DNA from: Kosakonia oryzendophytica
Lineage (GTDB): Bacteria > Pseudomonadota > Gammaproteobacteria > Enterobacterales > Enterobacteriaceae
Direction: 5' to 3'
NCBI RefSeq assembly: GCF_900094925.1
Contig: NZ_FMAY01000001.1
Location: forward strand, 186,001 to 250,000
DNA length: 64,000 bases
Below the pieces are notes generated by a model that searched no databases, had not been told where the DNA came from, and was given only the letters and a program-made list of their open reading frames with translations. Positions 39,095-47,877 of the stretch are shown piece by piece. The first letter of the stretch is position 1; every line of letters starts with the position of its first letter. Made by a program: the position numbers and the translations under genes.

Positions 39095-40453
39095 ATGTTT
39101 AAACCGGAACTCCTTTCCCCGGCGGGAACGCTGAAAAATATGCGTTACGCTTTCGCTTACGGCGCGGATGCCGTTTATGCTGGCCAGCCGCGTTATTCGT
39201 TGCGGGTACGCAATAACGAATTCAACCACGAAAACCTGCAAACAGGCATTAACGAAGCCCATGCACTGGGCAAGCAGTTTTACGTGGTGGTGAATATCGC
39301 CCCGCACAACGCCAAGCTGAAAACATTCATCCGCGACTTAAAACCGGTGGTGGATATGGGGCCGGATGCGCTGATTATGTCCGATCCGGGGCTTATCATG
39401 CTGGTACGAGAACATTTCCCGCAGATGCCGATCCACCTCTCCGTTCAGGCGAACGCCGTGAACTGGGCGACGGTAAAATTCTGGCAGCAGATGGGGCTGA
39501 CGCGCGTGATCCTCTCCCGCGAACTGTCGCTGGAAGAAATTGAAGAGATCCGCACGCAGGTGCCGGAAATGGAAATCGAAATTTTCGTCCACGGTGCGCT
39601 GTGCATGGCCTACTCCGGCCGCTGTCTGCTCTCAGGTTATATCAACAAGCGCGACCCGAACCAGGGCACCTGCACCAATGCCTGCCGTTGGGAATACAAC
39701 GTGCAGGAAGGCAAAGAAGACGCCATCGGTAATATCGTGCATGTTCACGAGCCGATCCCGGTGCAGAACATTGAACCGACGCTGGGCGTTGGCGCGCCAA
39801 CTGACAAAGTGTTTATGATTGAGGAAGCGCAACGTCCGGGCGAGTATATGACCGCCTTTGAAGACGAACATGGCACCTACATCATGAACTCCAAAGATCT
39901 GCGCGCCATTGCTCATGTGGAGCGCCTGACCAAAATGGGTGTGCACTCGCTGAAAATCGAAGGGCGTACCAAGTCGTTCTACTACTGCGCCCGTACTGCA
40001 CAGGTCTATCGCAAAGCCATTGACGATGCCGCCGCCGGGAAACCGTTCGACACCTCACTGCTGGAAACGCTGGAAGGCCTGGCGCACCGTGGCTATACCG
40101 AAGGTTTTTTACGTCGCCATACCCATGACGACTACCAGAACTACGAATATGGGTACTCCGTCTCCGAGCGCCAGCAGTTTGTCGGCGAATTCACCGGCGA
40201 GCGCAAAGGCCATCTCGCCGCAGTTGCAGTGAAAAATAAGTTCTCTGTCGGCGATAGCCTGGAGCTGATGACCCCGCAAGGTAACGTTAACTTCACGCTG
40301 GAACAGATGGAAAATGCCAAAGGCGAAGCAATGCCCGTTGCACCTGGCGACGGTTATACCGTCTGGCTACCCGTGCCAGAAGATATGGCGCTGGAATACG
40401 CCCTGTTGATGCGCAATTTCGATGGTCAGTCGACGCGAAATCCGCACGCCTGA
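39095..40453 (+). CDS. trhP: tRNA hydroxylation protein P (U32 peptidase family)
   Basis: Formerly yegQ. It takes part in prephenate-dependent 5-hydroxyuridine formation at tRNA position 34. 452 residues (E. coli 453). The U32 family signature lies around EIEIFVHGALCMAYSGRCLL, with the later Cys of GTCTNACRW; these cysteines are the presumed iron-sulfur ligands. LKIEGRTKSFYYCARTAQVY is also conserved. The C-terminal 80 residues form the small beta domain of the family. The cyaR sRNA gene follows 100 bases downstream, as in E. coli. Confidence 0.96.
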   Translation: MFKPELLSPAGTLKNMRYAFAYGADAVYAGQPRYSLRVRNNEFNHENLQTGINEAHALGKQFYVVVNIAPHNAKLKTFIRDLKPVVDMGPDALIMSDPGLIMLVREHFPQMPIHLSVQANAVNWATVKFWQQMGLTRVILSRELSLEEIEEIRTQVPEMEIEIFVHGALCMAYSGRCLLSGYINKRDPNQGTCTNACRWEYNVQEGKEDAIGNIVHVHEPIPVQNIEPTLGVGAPTDKVFMIEEAQRPGEYMTAFEDEHGTYIMNSKDLRAIAHVERLTKMGVHSLKIEGRTKSFYYCARTAQVYRKAIDDAAAGKPFDTSLLETLEGLAHRGYTEGFLRRHTHDDYQNYEYGYSVSERQQFVGEFTGERKGHLAAVAVKNKFSVGDSLELMTPQGNVNFTLEQMENAKGEAMPVAPGDGYTVWLPVPEDMALEYALLMRNFDGQSTRNPHA

Positions 40454-40502
40454 GCGGTGTCCTGAATAGTTAAGTACGGTTATTTATTGCAGGAGAAGAT
40501 TC

Positions 40503-40545
40503 TTAGAATCGGATCACATACCGTTGCGGTTAATATGGGTATCAT
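40503..40545 (+). promoter_or_regulatory. CRP-dependent cyaR promoter
   Basis: TTAGA-N6-TCACA at 40503-40518 matches the CRP site (8 of 10 core bases; right half perfect). Its centre is 42.5 bases before the predicted RNA start at 40553, the class II activator position. TATCAT at 40540-40545 is the -10. Confidence 0.7.
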
Positions 40546-40552
40546 CCACCTC

Positions 40553-40640
40553 GCTGAAAAACATAACCCATAAATGCTAGCTGTACCAGGAACCACCTCC
40601 TTAGCCTGTGTAATCTCCCTTACGCAGGCTGATTTTTTTT
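40553..40640 (+). ncRNA. cyaR: CyaR small regulatory RNA
   Basis: Hfq-binding sRNA activated by CRP-cAMP that represses ompX, nadE, luxS and yqaE in E. coli. About 88 bases starting GCTGAAAAACATAACCC. The ACCAGGAACCACCTCCTTAG stretch, which carries the seed pairing to ribosome sites, is identical to what I recall of E. coli. The terminator stem AGCCTGTG...TACGCAGGCT is followed by eight T residues at 40633-40640. Position after trhP is conserved. Confidence 0.95.
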
Positions 40641-40720
40641 CTCCATTCTTCCGCTTTTTCTCCGCATTGCCGTTTCCTGACATACACTTTGCTGATGTTG
40701 TTCAGTCAGGGTGAAAAAGG

Positions 40721-41620
40721 ATGCATGAAATTCCCACAAGCTTATTGATCCTCAACGGTAAAAGCGCTGGTGACGAAACGCTGCGCGAAGCGATAACGCT
40801 GCTACGCAATGAAGGTATGGATATTCAGGTGCGGGTGACCTGGGAAAAAGGTGATGCCGGACGCTACGTGAAAGAGGCGCAGCAGCTCGGCGTCTCAACG
40901 GTGATCGCGGGTGGTGGCGACGGGACCATTAACGAAGTGGCAACCGCACTGGTGGACTGCGCGGGAGAACATGTTCCGGCGTTGGGCATTTTACCGCTCG
41001 GCACCGCCAATGATTTTGCCACCAGCGCCGCCATTCCGGATGCGCTGGACAAAGCGTTACAGTTGGCGATTATCGGCAAAGCCGTGCCGGTGGATATCGC
41101 CAGGGTTAACGATAAAACCTGCTTTATCAATATGGCGACCGGTGGCTTTGGCACCCGCATTACCAGCGAAACGCCGGAAAAACTCAAAGCCGCCCTCGGG
41201 AGCGTCTCCTATCTGATCCACGGTCTGATGCGTATGGATATGCTGAAAGCGGATCGTTGCGAAATTCGTGGCGACAATTTTCACTGGCAGGGAGATGCGC
41301 TGGTCATTGGCATTGGTAATGGCCGTCAGGCGGGGGGCGGGCAGCAGCTTTGCCCGCAGGCGCTGATTAACGATGGGTTATTACAGCTGCGTATTTTTAC
41401 CGGCGATGAACTCCTGCCCGCGCTGTTCACGACATTAACGCAACCGGATGATAATCCGCATATTATTGACGGAAAATCGGCCTGGTTTGAGGTGAATGCC
41501 CCCCATGAACTGACTTTTAATCTGGACGGTGAACCGCTGCGCGGGGAGCATTTCCGCATTGAAGTGCTCCCCGGCGCCTTGCAGTGCCGGTTGCCGCCGG
41601 ATTGCCCGTTATTGCGCTAG
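40721..41620 (+). CDS. yegS: Lipid kinase YegS
   Basis: Diacylglycerol-kinase-fold enzyme phosphorylating phosphatidylglycerol-type lipids in vitro. 299 residues as in E. coli. The nucleotide-binding motif is [20 protein letters not shown], followed by [16 protein letters not shown]. The C-terminal beta-sandwich domain includes [27 protein letters not shown] precedes the ATG. It is convergent with the enolase-superfamily gene. Confidence 0.96.
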   Translation: MHEIPTSLLILNGKSAGDETLREAITLLRNEGMDIQVRVTWEKGDAGRYVKEAQQLGVSTVIAGGGDGTINEVATALVDCAGEHVPALGILPLGTANDFATSAAIPDALDKALQLAIIGKAVPVDIARVNDKTCFINMATGGFGTRITSETPEKLKAALGSVSYLIHGLMRMDMLKADRCEIRGDNFHWQGDALVIGIGNGRQAGGGQQLCPQALINDGLLQLRIFTGDELLPALFTTLTQPDDNPHIIDGKSAWFEVNAPHELTFNLDGEPLRGEHFRIEVLPGALQCRLPPDCPLLR

Positions 41621-41672
41621 CAGGCATTTTCAGGCCGCAGGGTCAGTACCCTCGGGCATTTATTATTTTTTA

Positions 41673-42827
41673 TCAGTCGTGACTGAGGGTATTGGCTTCG
41701 ATATACGTAAAATTAATGTCTTCGCCAAGCCCCGGACGCTGCGGCAAATGGACAAAACCCTCTTCATCCATCGGGTCGATAAGAGAATTGAGATATGCCG
41801 CCGGTTGATCGTAATCCAGGAACGGGTGCAGCAAACCGCGTTCATACCAGCGGCAATTACGGATCGCGCCTATCACCGCGAGGCTTGCCGCACCATTGCC
41901 GTGAATTTCGCAGTCCATGCCGAACGATTCCGCCAGATTTGCCACTTTCAGCGTGGGCGAGATCCCACCGACACCATTGGCCCCGGCGCGCAGGATGTCG
42001 CATGCGCCCGCTTTGATCCAATCAGCGCGGCTGTGATGCTTACCGCCCAGGCTTTCCGGTCCGATAATCGGAATCGACAGATTTTCCGCCAGCCAGACGT
42101 ACGACGACATGCTCTCTTCTGCCATCGGCTCTTCGAACCAGGCAAAGTTGAGTTTTTCCAGCTCCTTGCCGATGTACAGCGCGTCGGTACGGCTGTACCA
42201 GTGATAACCATCAATCATTAAATCGATATCCGGCCCGACCGCTTCGCGCACCGCGGCGCAGGCTTTCACGTCCATTTTCGGATCAGGCGCGAATTTAACG
42301 GGCGGCATCCAGGTGTGCAGTTTGATGGCTTTGTAGCCGCGCGCTACCAGCTTTTCAGCAAATGCCGCGTACGCTTCCGGGGTGGAGAGACCGCCTTCAA
42401 GCTCGTCACCGCACATGGTGCTGCCATAGGCCGGCACTTTATCGCGGTAGCCGCCGAGCAGTTTATACACCGGCATATTGAGTTTGCGGCCCATCAAATC
42501 CCACAGCGCCTGTTCAACGAACGACAGCGCACGTTCGGTCAATTGATGGGCACTACCGCGCTGCCAGTGCACCAAATCCTGCCAGATGCGTTCGCGGTGA
42601 AACGGATCCTGACCCACCATCACTTTGCGGAAAAAGGTATTAAGCACAAAGGGACGCACCACTTCCGGCGGCGCAAACGCATACCCTTTGCTGCCATCGT
42701 CTGCGGTAATCGTCAGCATCGCCATTTTCGCCTGGCTTTCCGGCCCCGGATGCGAGTGTCCGGCGCTGTCGGAAACCCGTCGTGTGGGATGCTGAAAAAC
42801 GGTGACGTTTACAGATTCTATTTTCAT
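41673..42827 (-). CDS. Enolase-superfamily enzyme, mandelate racemase subgroup
   Basis: 384 residues from the ATG at 42827 (AAGGACAT ribosome site; 16 more codons are open upstream). The N-terminal capping domain includes a variable loop (SAGHSHPGPESQA). The barrel has K169-x-H171 (KLHTW), metal ligands D206 (IDGYHW), E232 (FEEPM) and E258 (IGPES), and the D277/H309 dyad (GACDILRAG, EIHGNGAAS) that defines the mandelate racemase subgroup. It probably dehydrates or epimerises an acid sugar. The substrate is not predictable here, because no transporter, kinase, aldolase or regulator of a sugar-acid pathway is adjacent. It is probably accessory; E. coli K-12 lacks it at this place. Confidence 0.82.
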   Translation of the reverse strand: MKIESVNVTVFQHPTRRVSDSAGHSHPGPESQAKMAMLTITADDGSKGYAFAPPEVVRPFVLNTFFRKVMVGQDPFHRERIWQDLVHWQRGSAHQLTERALSFVEQALWDLMGRKLNMPVYKLLGGYRDKVPAYGSTMCGDELEGGLSTPEAYAAFAEKLVARGYKAIKLHTWMPPVKFAPDPKMDVKACAAVREAVGPDIDLMIDGYHWYSRTDALYIGKELEKLNFAWFEEPMAEESMSSYVWLAENLSIPIIGPESLGGKHHSRADWIKAGACDILRAGANGVGGISPTLKVANLAESFGMDCEIHGNGAASLAVIGAIRNCRWYERGLLHPFLDYDQPAAYLNSLIDPMDEEGFVHLPQRPGLGEDINFTYIEANTLSHD

Positions 42828-43031
42828 TGCATGTCCTTTTTTTTGAAAAGACGTTTCATAACAGAATATATGCACAAAAATATGTCACATCCTCGGACAA
42901 TTTCCGCTATGCATTGGCCTTTTTTTGGGCATGCGCATGACACTGCGTGACAGTTTTCACAAAAAGTTTCGCAAACGCGATGAAGAGCGGGAAAGGTGTT
43001 TGAATGAATGGAAAGTGAGTTTTACGTTTTT

Positions 43032-43054
43032 ATCCCCTCTCATTGAGAGGGGAT
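43032..43054 (-). terminator. Hairpin after fbaB
   Basis: ATCCCCTCTC (43032-43041) and GAGAGGGGAT (43045-43054) form a perfect ten-pair stem with a three-base loop, eight bases after the fbaB stop. The transcript continues with AAAAAC rather than U, so on the minus strand it is not a classical terminator; the plus strand has GTTTTT before it. Confidence 0.55.
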
Positions 43055-43062
43055 AACCGTCA

Positions 43063-44115
43063 TCAGGCAATGGTTACTTTGTCATCCAGGTAGACATCCT
43101 GCACGGCGTTAATCAACTTCACGCCGTCCGTCATGCTTTTCTTGAAGGCTTTGCGCCCAAGGATCAGTCCCATACCACCGGCGCGTTTATTAATAACCGC
43201 AGTGCGCACGGCATCGCTGAGATCGGTATCGCCTCCCGCTGCGCCACCGGAGTTAATCAGCCCGGCGCGGCCCATATAGCAGTTCGCCAGTTGGTAACGC
43301 ACCAGGTCAATGGGGTTATCACTGGTCAGCTTGCTGTAGACACGCTCATCGGTGTAACCGAAGTTCACCGCTTTATAGCCGCCATTGTTTTCCGCCATTT
43401 TCTGCTTCACGATATCAGCGCCGATGGTCGCGGCAATATGGTTCGCCTGACCGGTTAAGTCCGCGGACACATGGTAATCCACGCCCTCTTTTTTGAACGC
43501 GGAGTTGCGCAGGTAAGCCCACAATACGGTGACCATTCCCAACTCATGCGCGCGCTCAAACGCCGCCGAGATCTCTTCAATCTGCCGGCGAGACTCCTGC
43601 GAACCAAAATAGATGGTCGCCCCAACCGCCACGGCACCCATGTTGAACGCCTGTTCCACACTGGCGTACAGCGTCTGGTCATATTCCGTGGGATAGCTCA
43701 GGGTTTCGTTGTGGTTAAGTTTCACCAGGAAAGGGATACGGTGTGCATAACGACGGGAGACAGAAGCAAGCACGCCGTAGGTGGAGGCGACGCAGTTACA
43801 GCCCGCTTCGATCGCCAGCTCAACGATGTTTTTCGGATCGAAATAGAGCGGGTTCGCCGCGAACGAGGCGCCTGCTGAGTGTTCGATCCCCTGGTCTACC
43901 GGCAAAATCGACAGATACCCGGTTCCGGCCAGACGCCCATGATTATAAAGCGTCTGCATATTACGCAGCACCGCAGGCGGACGGTTGTTGTCCACCATCA
44001 CGCGATCAACATAATCGTTTCCTGGCAGATAGAGCTGGTCGGCGGGGATGGTCATACAACGGTGTTGCAGAAGGCTGTCGGCGTCTTTGCCAAGTAGCTG
44101 CACGATATCAGTCAT
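43063..44115 (-). CDS. fbaB: Class I fructose-bisphosphate aldolase
   Basis: DhnA-type Schiff-base aldolase used mainly during gluconeogenesis. 350 residues from the ATG at 44115, the E. coli length; nine more codons are open upstream. Characteristic segments are [60 protein letters not shown] and [17 protein letters not shown]. coli expresses it on C3 substrates. It is followed by a strong hairpin; the upstream neighbours thiMD face the same way but are 150 bases away. Confidence 0.97.
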   Translation of the reverse strand: MTDIVQLLGKDADSLLQHRCMTIPADQLYLPGNDYVDRVMVDNNRPPAVLRNMQTLYNHGRLAGTGYLSILPVDQGIEHSAGASFAANPLYFDPKNIVELAIEAGCNCVASTYGVLASVSRRYAHRIPFLVKLNHNETLSYPTEYDQTLYASVEQAFNMGAVAVGATIYFGSQESRRQIEEISAAFERAHELGMVTVLWAYLRNSAFKKEGVDYHVSADLTGQANHIAATIGADIVKQKMAENNGGYKAVNFGYTDERVYSKLTSDNPIDLVRYQLANCYMGRAGLINSGGAAGGDTDLSDAVRTAVINKRAGGMGLILGRKAFKKSMTDGVKLINAVQDVYLDDKVTIA

Positions 44116-44266
44116 AGCTATGCTCCCGTAAACTTCGCGCAAGGCGAAATGGATTGTCCTTACCCGACTTTCGCCGGGCAGAGATAATCCTGGCCCTCAT
44201 ACGCGCAATTTTCCACCGACGACGCTTTTTTTCAGCATAATCTGCTGGCACGTTTCGTATGTGCGT

Positions 44267-45067
44267 TTACCACCACTGATGGAAATGGTGCACCGGCCCG
44301 ATGCCGTGCCCCACCTCCAGCGAGTCCGCCTGCGCCAGCGCCGCTGTGAGCCAGTTTTTCGCGTCCGCTACGGTCGCGGCCCAGTCGTTATGACGTGGGC
44401 GCAGCGCCGCCAGCGCAGCAGAGAGCGTACATCCCGTACCGTGGGTATTCTTCGTTGCCACGCGTGGCGTCGTAAAGCGCTGTGCGCCATCGCGGGTGAA
44501 GAGCCAGTCCGGGCTTTCGGCATCATCCAGATGCCCGCCTTTCATCAATACCGCTTCGCAGCCTAAGGCCAGCAACGCTTCCCCCTGTGCATGCATCTCT
44601 TTTTCTGTCCGGGCATGCGGGGCATCCAGCAGCGCGGCGGCTTCCGGTAAATTGGGTGTAATAAGTGAAACCTGCGGCAGTAAATGCTGACGCAGCGCCG
44701 ACACCGCCGATGGCGATAACAACGGGTCACCGCTCTTGGCGAGCATAACGGTGTCCAGCACCACATTGCGCACCCGGTAGCGTTGCAGGCGTTCCGCCAC
44801 CGCTTCAACGATGTCGGTCTCCGCCAGCATGCCGATTTTGGTGGTATCAATGCGAACATCACTCAACACGGAATCGAGCTGCGCGGCGACAAAATCCGGT
44901 TCAATGCGATAGACCGACTGAACCCCGCAGGTGTTTTGCGCCACCAGCGCAGTGATCACCGAGCAGCCATAAGCCCCTAACGCGGAAAAAGTCTTCAGGT
45001 CAGCCTGGATCCCGGCACCACCGCTGGGGTCGGTACCGGCAATGGTTAAAGCGTTGATCCGTTTCAT
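44267..45067 (-). CDS. thiD: Hydroxymethylpyrimidine/phosphomethylpyrimidine kinase
   Basis: Phosphorylates HMP and HMP-P to the pyrophosphate for thiamine synthesis. 266 residues, ribokinase fold: [20 protein letters not shown] at the N-terminus and the C-terminal anion hole [17 protein letters not shown]. It overlaps thiM by four bases (ATGA) and is therefore under the same TPP riboswitch. Confidence 0.97.
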   Translation of the reverse strand: MKRINALTIAGTDPSGGAGIQADLKTFSALGAYGCSVITALVAQNTCGVQSVYRIEPDFVAAQLDSVLSDVRIDTTKIGMLAETDIVEAVAERLQRYRVRNVVLDTVMLAKSGDPLLSPSAVSALRQHLLPQVSLITPNLPEAAALLDAPHARTEKEMHAQGEALLALGCEAVLMKGGHLDDAESPDWLFTRDGAQRFTTPRVATKNTHGTGCTLSAALAALRPRHNDWAATVADAKNWLTAALAQADSLEVGHGIGPVHHFHQWW

Positions 45068-45852
45068 TGCAGCCCCTCCCCGTTCAGCGCATACAGCGCA
45101 TCGAGAAATTCAGCCACAAAACTACCCGGTCCTGTGCTCTTCGTTACGGCCAGACTGCCCGCTCGCGCCATAAAAGCACAAGCTGTCGCCACATTGACCA
45201 GCCGATTGCCTTCCAGTGCACAACTGGCGGCCACCACCGCCGACAAGGCACAACCGGTGCCGACAACGCGCGTCATCAGCGCATCACCGCCGGTGACCAT
45301 CAGGGTGCGCTCACCGTCCGTGATGTAATCCACCTCCCCGGTCACGGCCACTATCGCACCGGTTTGCCGTGCAAGCGTTTGTGCCGCGGGCAGCGCCGTG
45401 CTGGCGGTATCGGTCGTGTCCACGCCGCGCCCACCTGCACTCATTCCGGCCAGTGCAAGGATCTCCGAGGCATTACCGCGAATGGCGGCGGGTTGCAAAG
45501 TGAGAAGCTGTTGGCAGAACTGTGTGCGGAATGTCAGCGCGCCAACAGCAACGGGGTCCAGTGTCCAGGGCGTGTCCGCCGCTCGCGCGCTGTCAATCGC
45601 CGCACGCATCGCATCGGCGCGTTCACGGGTTAACGTCCCGACGTTAATCAATAACGCATCGGCAATGGCGCTGAATTGCTGCGCTTCTTCGGGTTCAATC
45701 ACCATCGCAGGCGACGCGCCCAGCGCTAACAATACGTTGGCAGTGAAGGTTTGCACAACGTCATTGGTCATGCAGTGTACAAGCGGAGAACGGCGGCGGA
45801 ATTGCTGTAACGCGTGCGCGGTTTGCGCACGATCAAGCAGGTCAGGTTGCAT
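45064..45852 (-). CDS. thiM: Hydroxyethylthiazole kinase
   Basis: Salvages the thiazole moiety of thiamine. 262 residues from the ATG at 45852, the E. coli length. The open frame reaches 45897, but that would place the start at the riboswitch edge. AGGAG lies eight bases before the ATG. Motifs: [59 protein letters not shown] and the catalytic [12 protein letters not shown]. Confidence 0.97.
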   Translation of the reverse strand: MQPDLLDRAQTAHALQQFRRRSPLVHCMTNDVVQTFTANVLLALGASPAMVIEPEEAQQFSAIADALLINVGTLTRERADAMRAAIDSARAADTPWTLDPVAVGALTFRTQFCQQLLTLQPAAIRGNASEILALAGMSAGGRGVDTTDTASTALPAAQTLARQTGAIVAVTGEVDYITDGERTLMVTGGDALMTRVVGTGCALSAVVAASCALEGNRLVNVATACAFMARAGSLAVTKSTGPGSFVAEFLDALYALNGEGLQ

Positions 45853-45861
45853 AAATTCGCT

Positions 45862-45894
45862 CCTGCCCGGCGTGAAGAAGGGATGCCGGGCAGG
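45862..45894 (-). promoter_or_regulatory. Ribosome-site-masking hairpin of the thiM leader
   Basis: In the RNA, CCTGCCCGGC (from 45894) pairs with GCCGGGCAGG (to 45862), ten perfect pairs with a 13-base loop. The 3' arm covers the first bases of the AGGAG ribosome site of thiM. It sits directly between the TPP aptamer and the start codon, so it is the likely expression platform. Confidence 0.65.
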
Positions 45895-45898
45895 CATC

Positions 45899-45977
45899 TG
45901 ACTTCCCTACGCTGGCATTATCCAGATCAGGTGGTACGGGTATTTCTCAGCCTTCACAAAGAAGGGCACCCCGAGTC
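45899..45977 (-). promoter_or_regulatory. TPP riboswitch (THI element) of thiMD
   Basis: Minus-strand text reads ACTCGGGGTGCCCTTC, then GGCTGAGAAATACCC, ACCTGATCTGGATAATGCC and AGCGTAGGGAAGT. These are the conserved P2/P3 and P4/P5 elements of the THI box. It lies 47 bases upstream of thiM. Thiamine pyrophosphate binding should shut off translation. Confidence 0.97.
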
Positions 45978-46002
45978 AAAGGGACAGTGCGTCCCGGTCA
46001 GC

Positions 46003-46031
46003 AGATTAAGGGAATGGACAGGTGAACACAA
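46003..46031 (-). promoter_or_regulatory. Candidate thiMD promoter
   Basis: On the minus strand, TTGTGT (46031-46026), a spacer of 17 and TAATCT (46008-46003). Transcription would begin near 45996, where the RNA opens with a GGGAC/GTCCC hairpin, about 20 bases before the TPP aptamer. Confidence 0.55.
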
Positions 46032-46041
46032 GCGGGTTAAA

Positions 46042-46117
46042 TAACCTGCCGCGGGTGAAGCGGCAGCGAAGAGGCCCCGCCAGCGACAACGATACGTGCA
46101 TCGCCCGCGGCAGGTTA
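46042..46117. repeat. Perfect 14-bp inverted repeat upstream of the thiM promoter
   Basis: TAACCTGCCGCGGG at 46042-46055 and CCCGCGGCAGGTTA at 46104-46117 are exact reverse complements separated by 48 bases. The interior holds a smaller CGAT-N6-ATCG palindrome (46090-46103). It lies between the thiM promoter candidate and the dehydrogenase gene, in no coding frame. Function unknown: structured RNA, remnant of a mobile sequence, or protein-binding site. Confidence 0.6.
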
Positions 46118-46264
46118 CAGAAGAGAAATCAGTGACGTGGGTCAGGCCAGCAGCGCATCTGCCGGTGCCCTATCCTCATTAGCAGATCGAACACGCTAAG
46201 ACCGACACCCTGATTTTCTCTTTTGCCGTATAAGTGCTGCTCCGTTTTACGGGTTTTTCATCAC

Positions 46265-46284
46265 TAAGGGGTTGTCTACCCTTA
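46265..46284. promoter_or_regulatory. Inverted repeat upstream of the dehydrogenase gene
   Basis: TAAGGG (46265-46270) and CCCTTA (46279-46284), an eight-base spacer, 38 bases before the gene start. Short two-fold symmetry at this place may be an operator; no regulator gene is adjacent. Confidence 0.35.
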
Positions 46285-46321
46285 TTGGTATCAACAGAAA
46301 CCCTGTGTTAACGGAGTATGT

Positions 46322-47335
46322 ATGAAAGCTATCGCCATTACCCACGCTGCCCGGCACGGCAGCAACCTGGATTTCCTCACCGACATCGACCTGCCACAAC
46401 CTGAGGCCCACGACCACGACCTGCTGATTGAAGTCAAGGCCGTGTCTGTTAACCCGGTAGATACCAAAGTTCGCGCCGGTTTCAACGCCGATACGCCACG
46501 TGTACTGGGCTGGGACGCCGTGGGCGTCGTGAAAGCGGTGGGCGAAGCCGTGACCCTTTTTCAGCCAGGAGATGAAGTCTGGTACGCCGGGGCGCTAACC
46601 CGTCCGGGCAGTAATAGCGAATATCAATTAGTGGATGAACGTATTGCAGCGCTGAAACCGAAAACACTGGATAACGCATCCGCCGCCGCCCTGCCCTTAA
46701 CGGCCATTACGGCCTGGGAATTGCTGTTCGATCGTCTGGGCGTGCAGGAAAAGGGTAACGAAGGCGACGTGTTGTTGATTGTTGGCGCGGCAGGCGGTGT
46801 CGGATCTATCCTCACACAACTGGCACGTAAGCTGACACGTCTGACGGTGATTGGCACCGCGTCGCGACCTGCCAGCCAGCAGTGGGTGAAGGAGCGCGGC
46901 GCGCATTATGTGATTGACCATAGCAAGCCACTGACGGAAGAGCTGGCGCGTATTGGCATCAAACAGGTTAGCCATGTCGCCAGCCTGACAAACACCGAGG
47001 ATCACTACCAGCAATTGATCAATGCGCTACAACCCCAAGGCAAGCTGGCGCTGATTGACGACCCGCAAAGCCTTGACGCGCTGCCGCTGAAAGTCAAAAG
47101 CATTTCACTGCACTGGGAGTTTATGTTTACCCGCTCCATGTTCACCACGGCGGACATCATTGCCCAGCATCAGTTGCTAACCCGCGTGGCAACGTTGATT
47201 GATGAGGGCGTGTTAAAAACCACCCTTGGCGAACACTTTGGCGCGATTAACGCCGCAAACCTGCGTAAAGCTCATGCGCTTCTCGAAAGCCAGCGCGCGG
47301 TGGGTAAAATCGTGCTGGAAGGCTTTGACAACTGA
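46322..47335 (+). CDS. Medium-chain dehydrogenase/reductase (zinc-type alcohol dehydrogenase-like, quinone oxidoreductase group)
   Basis: 337 residues, with ACGGAG before the ATG. The GroES-like N-terminal domain includes VSVNPVDTKVRAGF and LGWDAVGVVKAVGE. The NAD(P)H Rossmann loop is LLIVGAAGGVGSILTQLARK. The cysteine/histidine ligands of catalytic and structural zinc sites are not seen, so it is probably a zinc-free NADPH-dependent quinone or enone reductase. In E. coli the nickel exporter genes rcnR-rcnA lie just before rcnB; here this gene takes that place. Substrate unknown. Confidence 0.85.
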   Translation: MKAIAITHAARHGSNLDFLTDIDLPQPEAHDHDLLIEVKAVSVNPVDTKVRAGFNADTPRVLGWDAVGVVKAVGEAVTLFQPGDEVWYAGALTRPGSNSEYQLVDERIAALKPKTLDNASAAALPLTAITAWELLFDRLGVQEKGNEGDVLLIVGAAGGVGSILTQLARKLTRLTVIGTASRPASQQWVKERGAHYVIDHSKPLTEELARIGIKQVSHVASLTNTEDHYQQLINALQPQGKLALIDDPQSLDALPLKVKSISLHWEFMFTRSMFTTADIIAQHQLLTRVATLIDEGVLKTTLGEHFGAINAANLRKAHALLESQRAVGKIVLEGFDN

Positions 47336-47365
47336 TCTCTTGCCAGGATTATTCTCAAACGTTAC

Positions 47366-47397
47366 AAGCGGATAGCGAAAACCGGTGTCCGCTTTTC
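47366..47397 (+). terminator. Terminator after the dehydrogenase gene
   Basis: AAGCGGA (47366-47372) pairs with TCCGCTT (47388-47394), and two further T residues follow. It lies 30 bases after the stop codon. The U-run is short. Confidence 0.5.
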
Positions 47398-47534
47398 CTG
47401 CTTTCTCCTGGGTTTGCTTACACTTTTTACCAAAGCGTTATTTTTTCGTTGTTGCTCAGCCGTAAGTTAACAGCAATGATGACCTGCGAATTTATGCAAC
47501 TACGTGAAATGGATAAGAACAACCTGGAGAGAGT

Positions 47535-47864
47535 ATGCGTAAAACAAAAATGATGCTTCTGGGCGCACTGTTGGCAACCGCCAGTTCCGCGTTTGCCGCA
47601 CCGCAAACCGCCGCTGCTACAGGGCCGCAATCGTACGAGATTAACGAATTCGTCGCTGACTTCACGAAATTCCACATTGGCGATGTGGTACCGGAAATGT
47701 ACCGCAGCCAGGAGTACAACATCAAACAGTGGCAGTTGCGTAACCTGCCCGCACCCGATGCCGGCAGCCACTGGACCTATATGGGCGGTAACTATGTGCT
47801 CATTACCGACGCTGACGGTAAAATTCTCAAAGCCTATAATGGCGACATCTTCTACCACCGCTAA
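47535..47864 (+). CDS. rcnB: RcnB-family periplasmic protein
   Basis: 109 residues with a signal peptide (MRKTKMMLLGALLATASSAF, cleavage near AFA|A). The mature part contains VPEMYRSQEYNIKQWQLRNL and ends GDIFYHR, matching E. coli RcnB (112 residues). RcnB modulates nickel and cobalt homeostasis with the exporter RcnA. GGAGAG precedes the ATG. The partner genes rcnR and rcnA are not in this window. Confidence 0.93.
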   Translation: MRKTKMMLLGALLATASSAFAAPQTAAATGPQSYEINEFVADFTKFHIGDVVPEMYRSQEYNIKQWQLRNLPAPDAGSHWTYMGGNYVLITDADGKILKAYNGDIFYHR

Positions 47865-47877
47865 GTAAGGAACACCT

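Noticed and set aside
42828-43031. CRP site upstream of the enolase-superfamily gene
   Set aside because: TGTCACA is present, but the other half-site does not match at the correct spacing, so the call is not supported.
45853-45897. Upstream start for thiM at 45897
   Set aside because: It would add 15 residues encoded by the riboswitch expression platform. The ATG at 45852 has a proper ribosome site and gives the family length.
46042-46117. Integron attC-like site
   Set aside because: The inverted repeat begins TAAC and ends GTTA, but the RYYYAAC and GTTRRRY core sites are not present, the arms are perfectly complementary without the extrahelical bases of attC, and there is no integrase or cassette.
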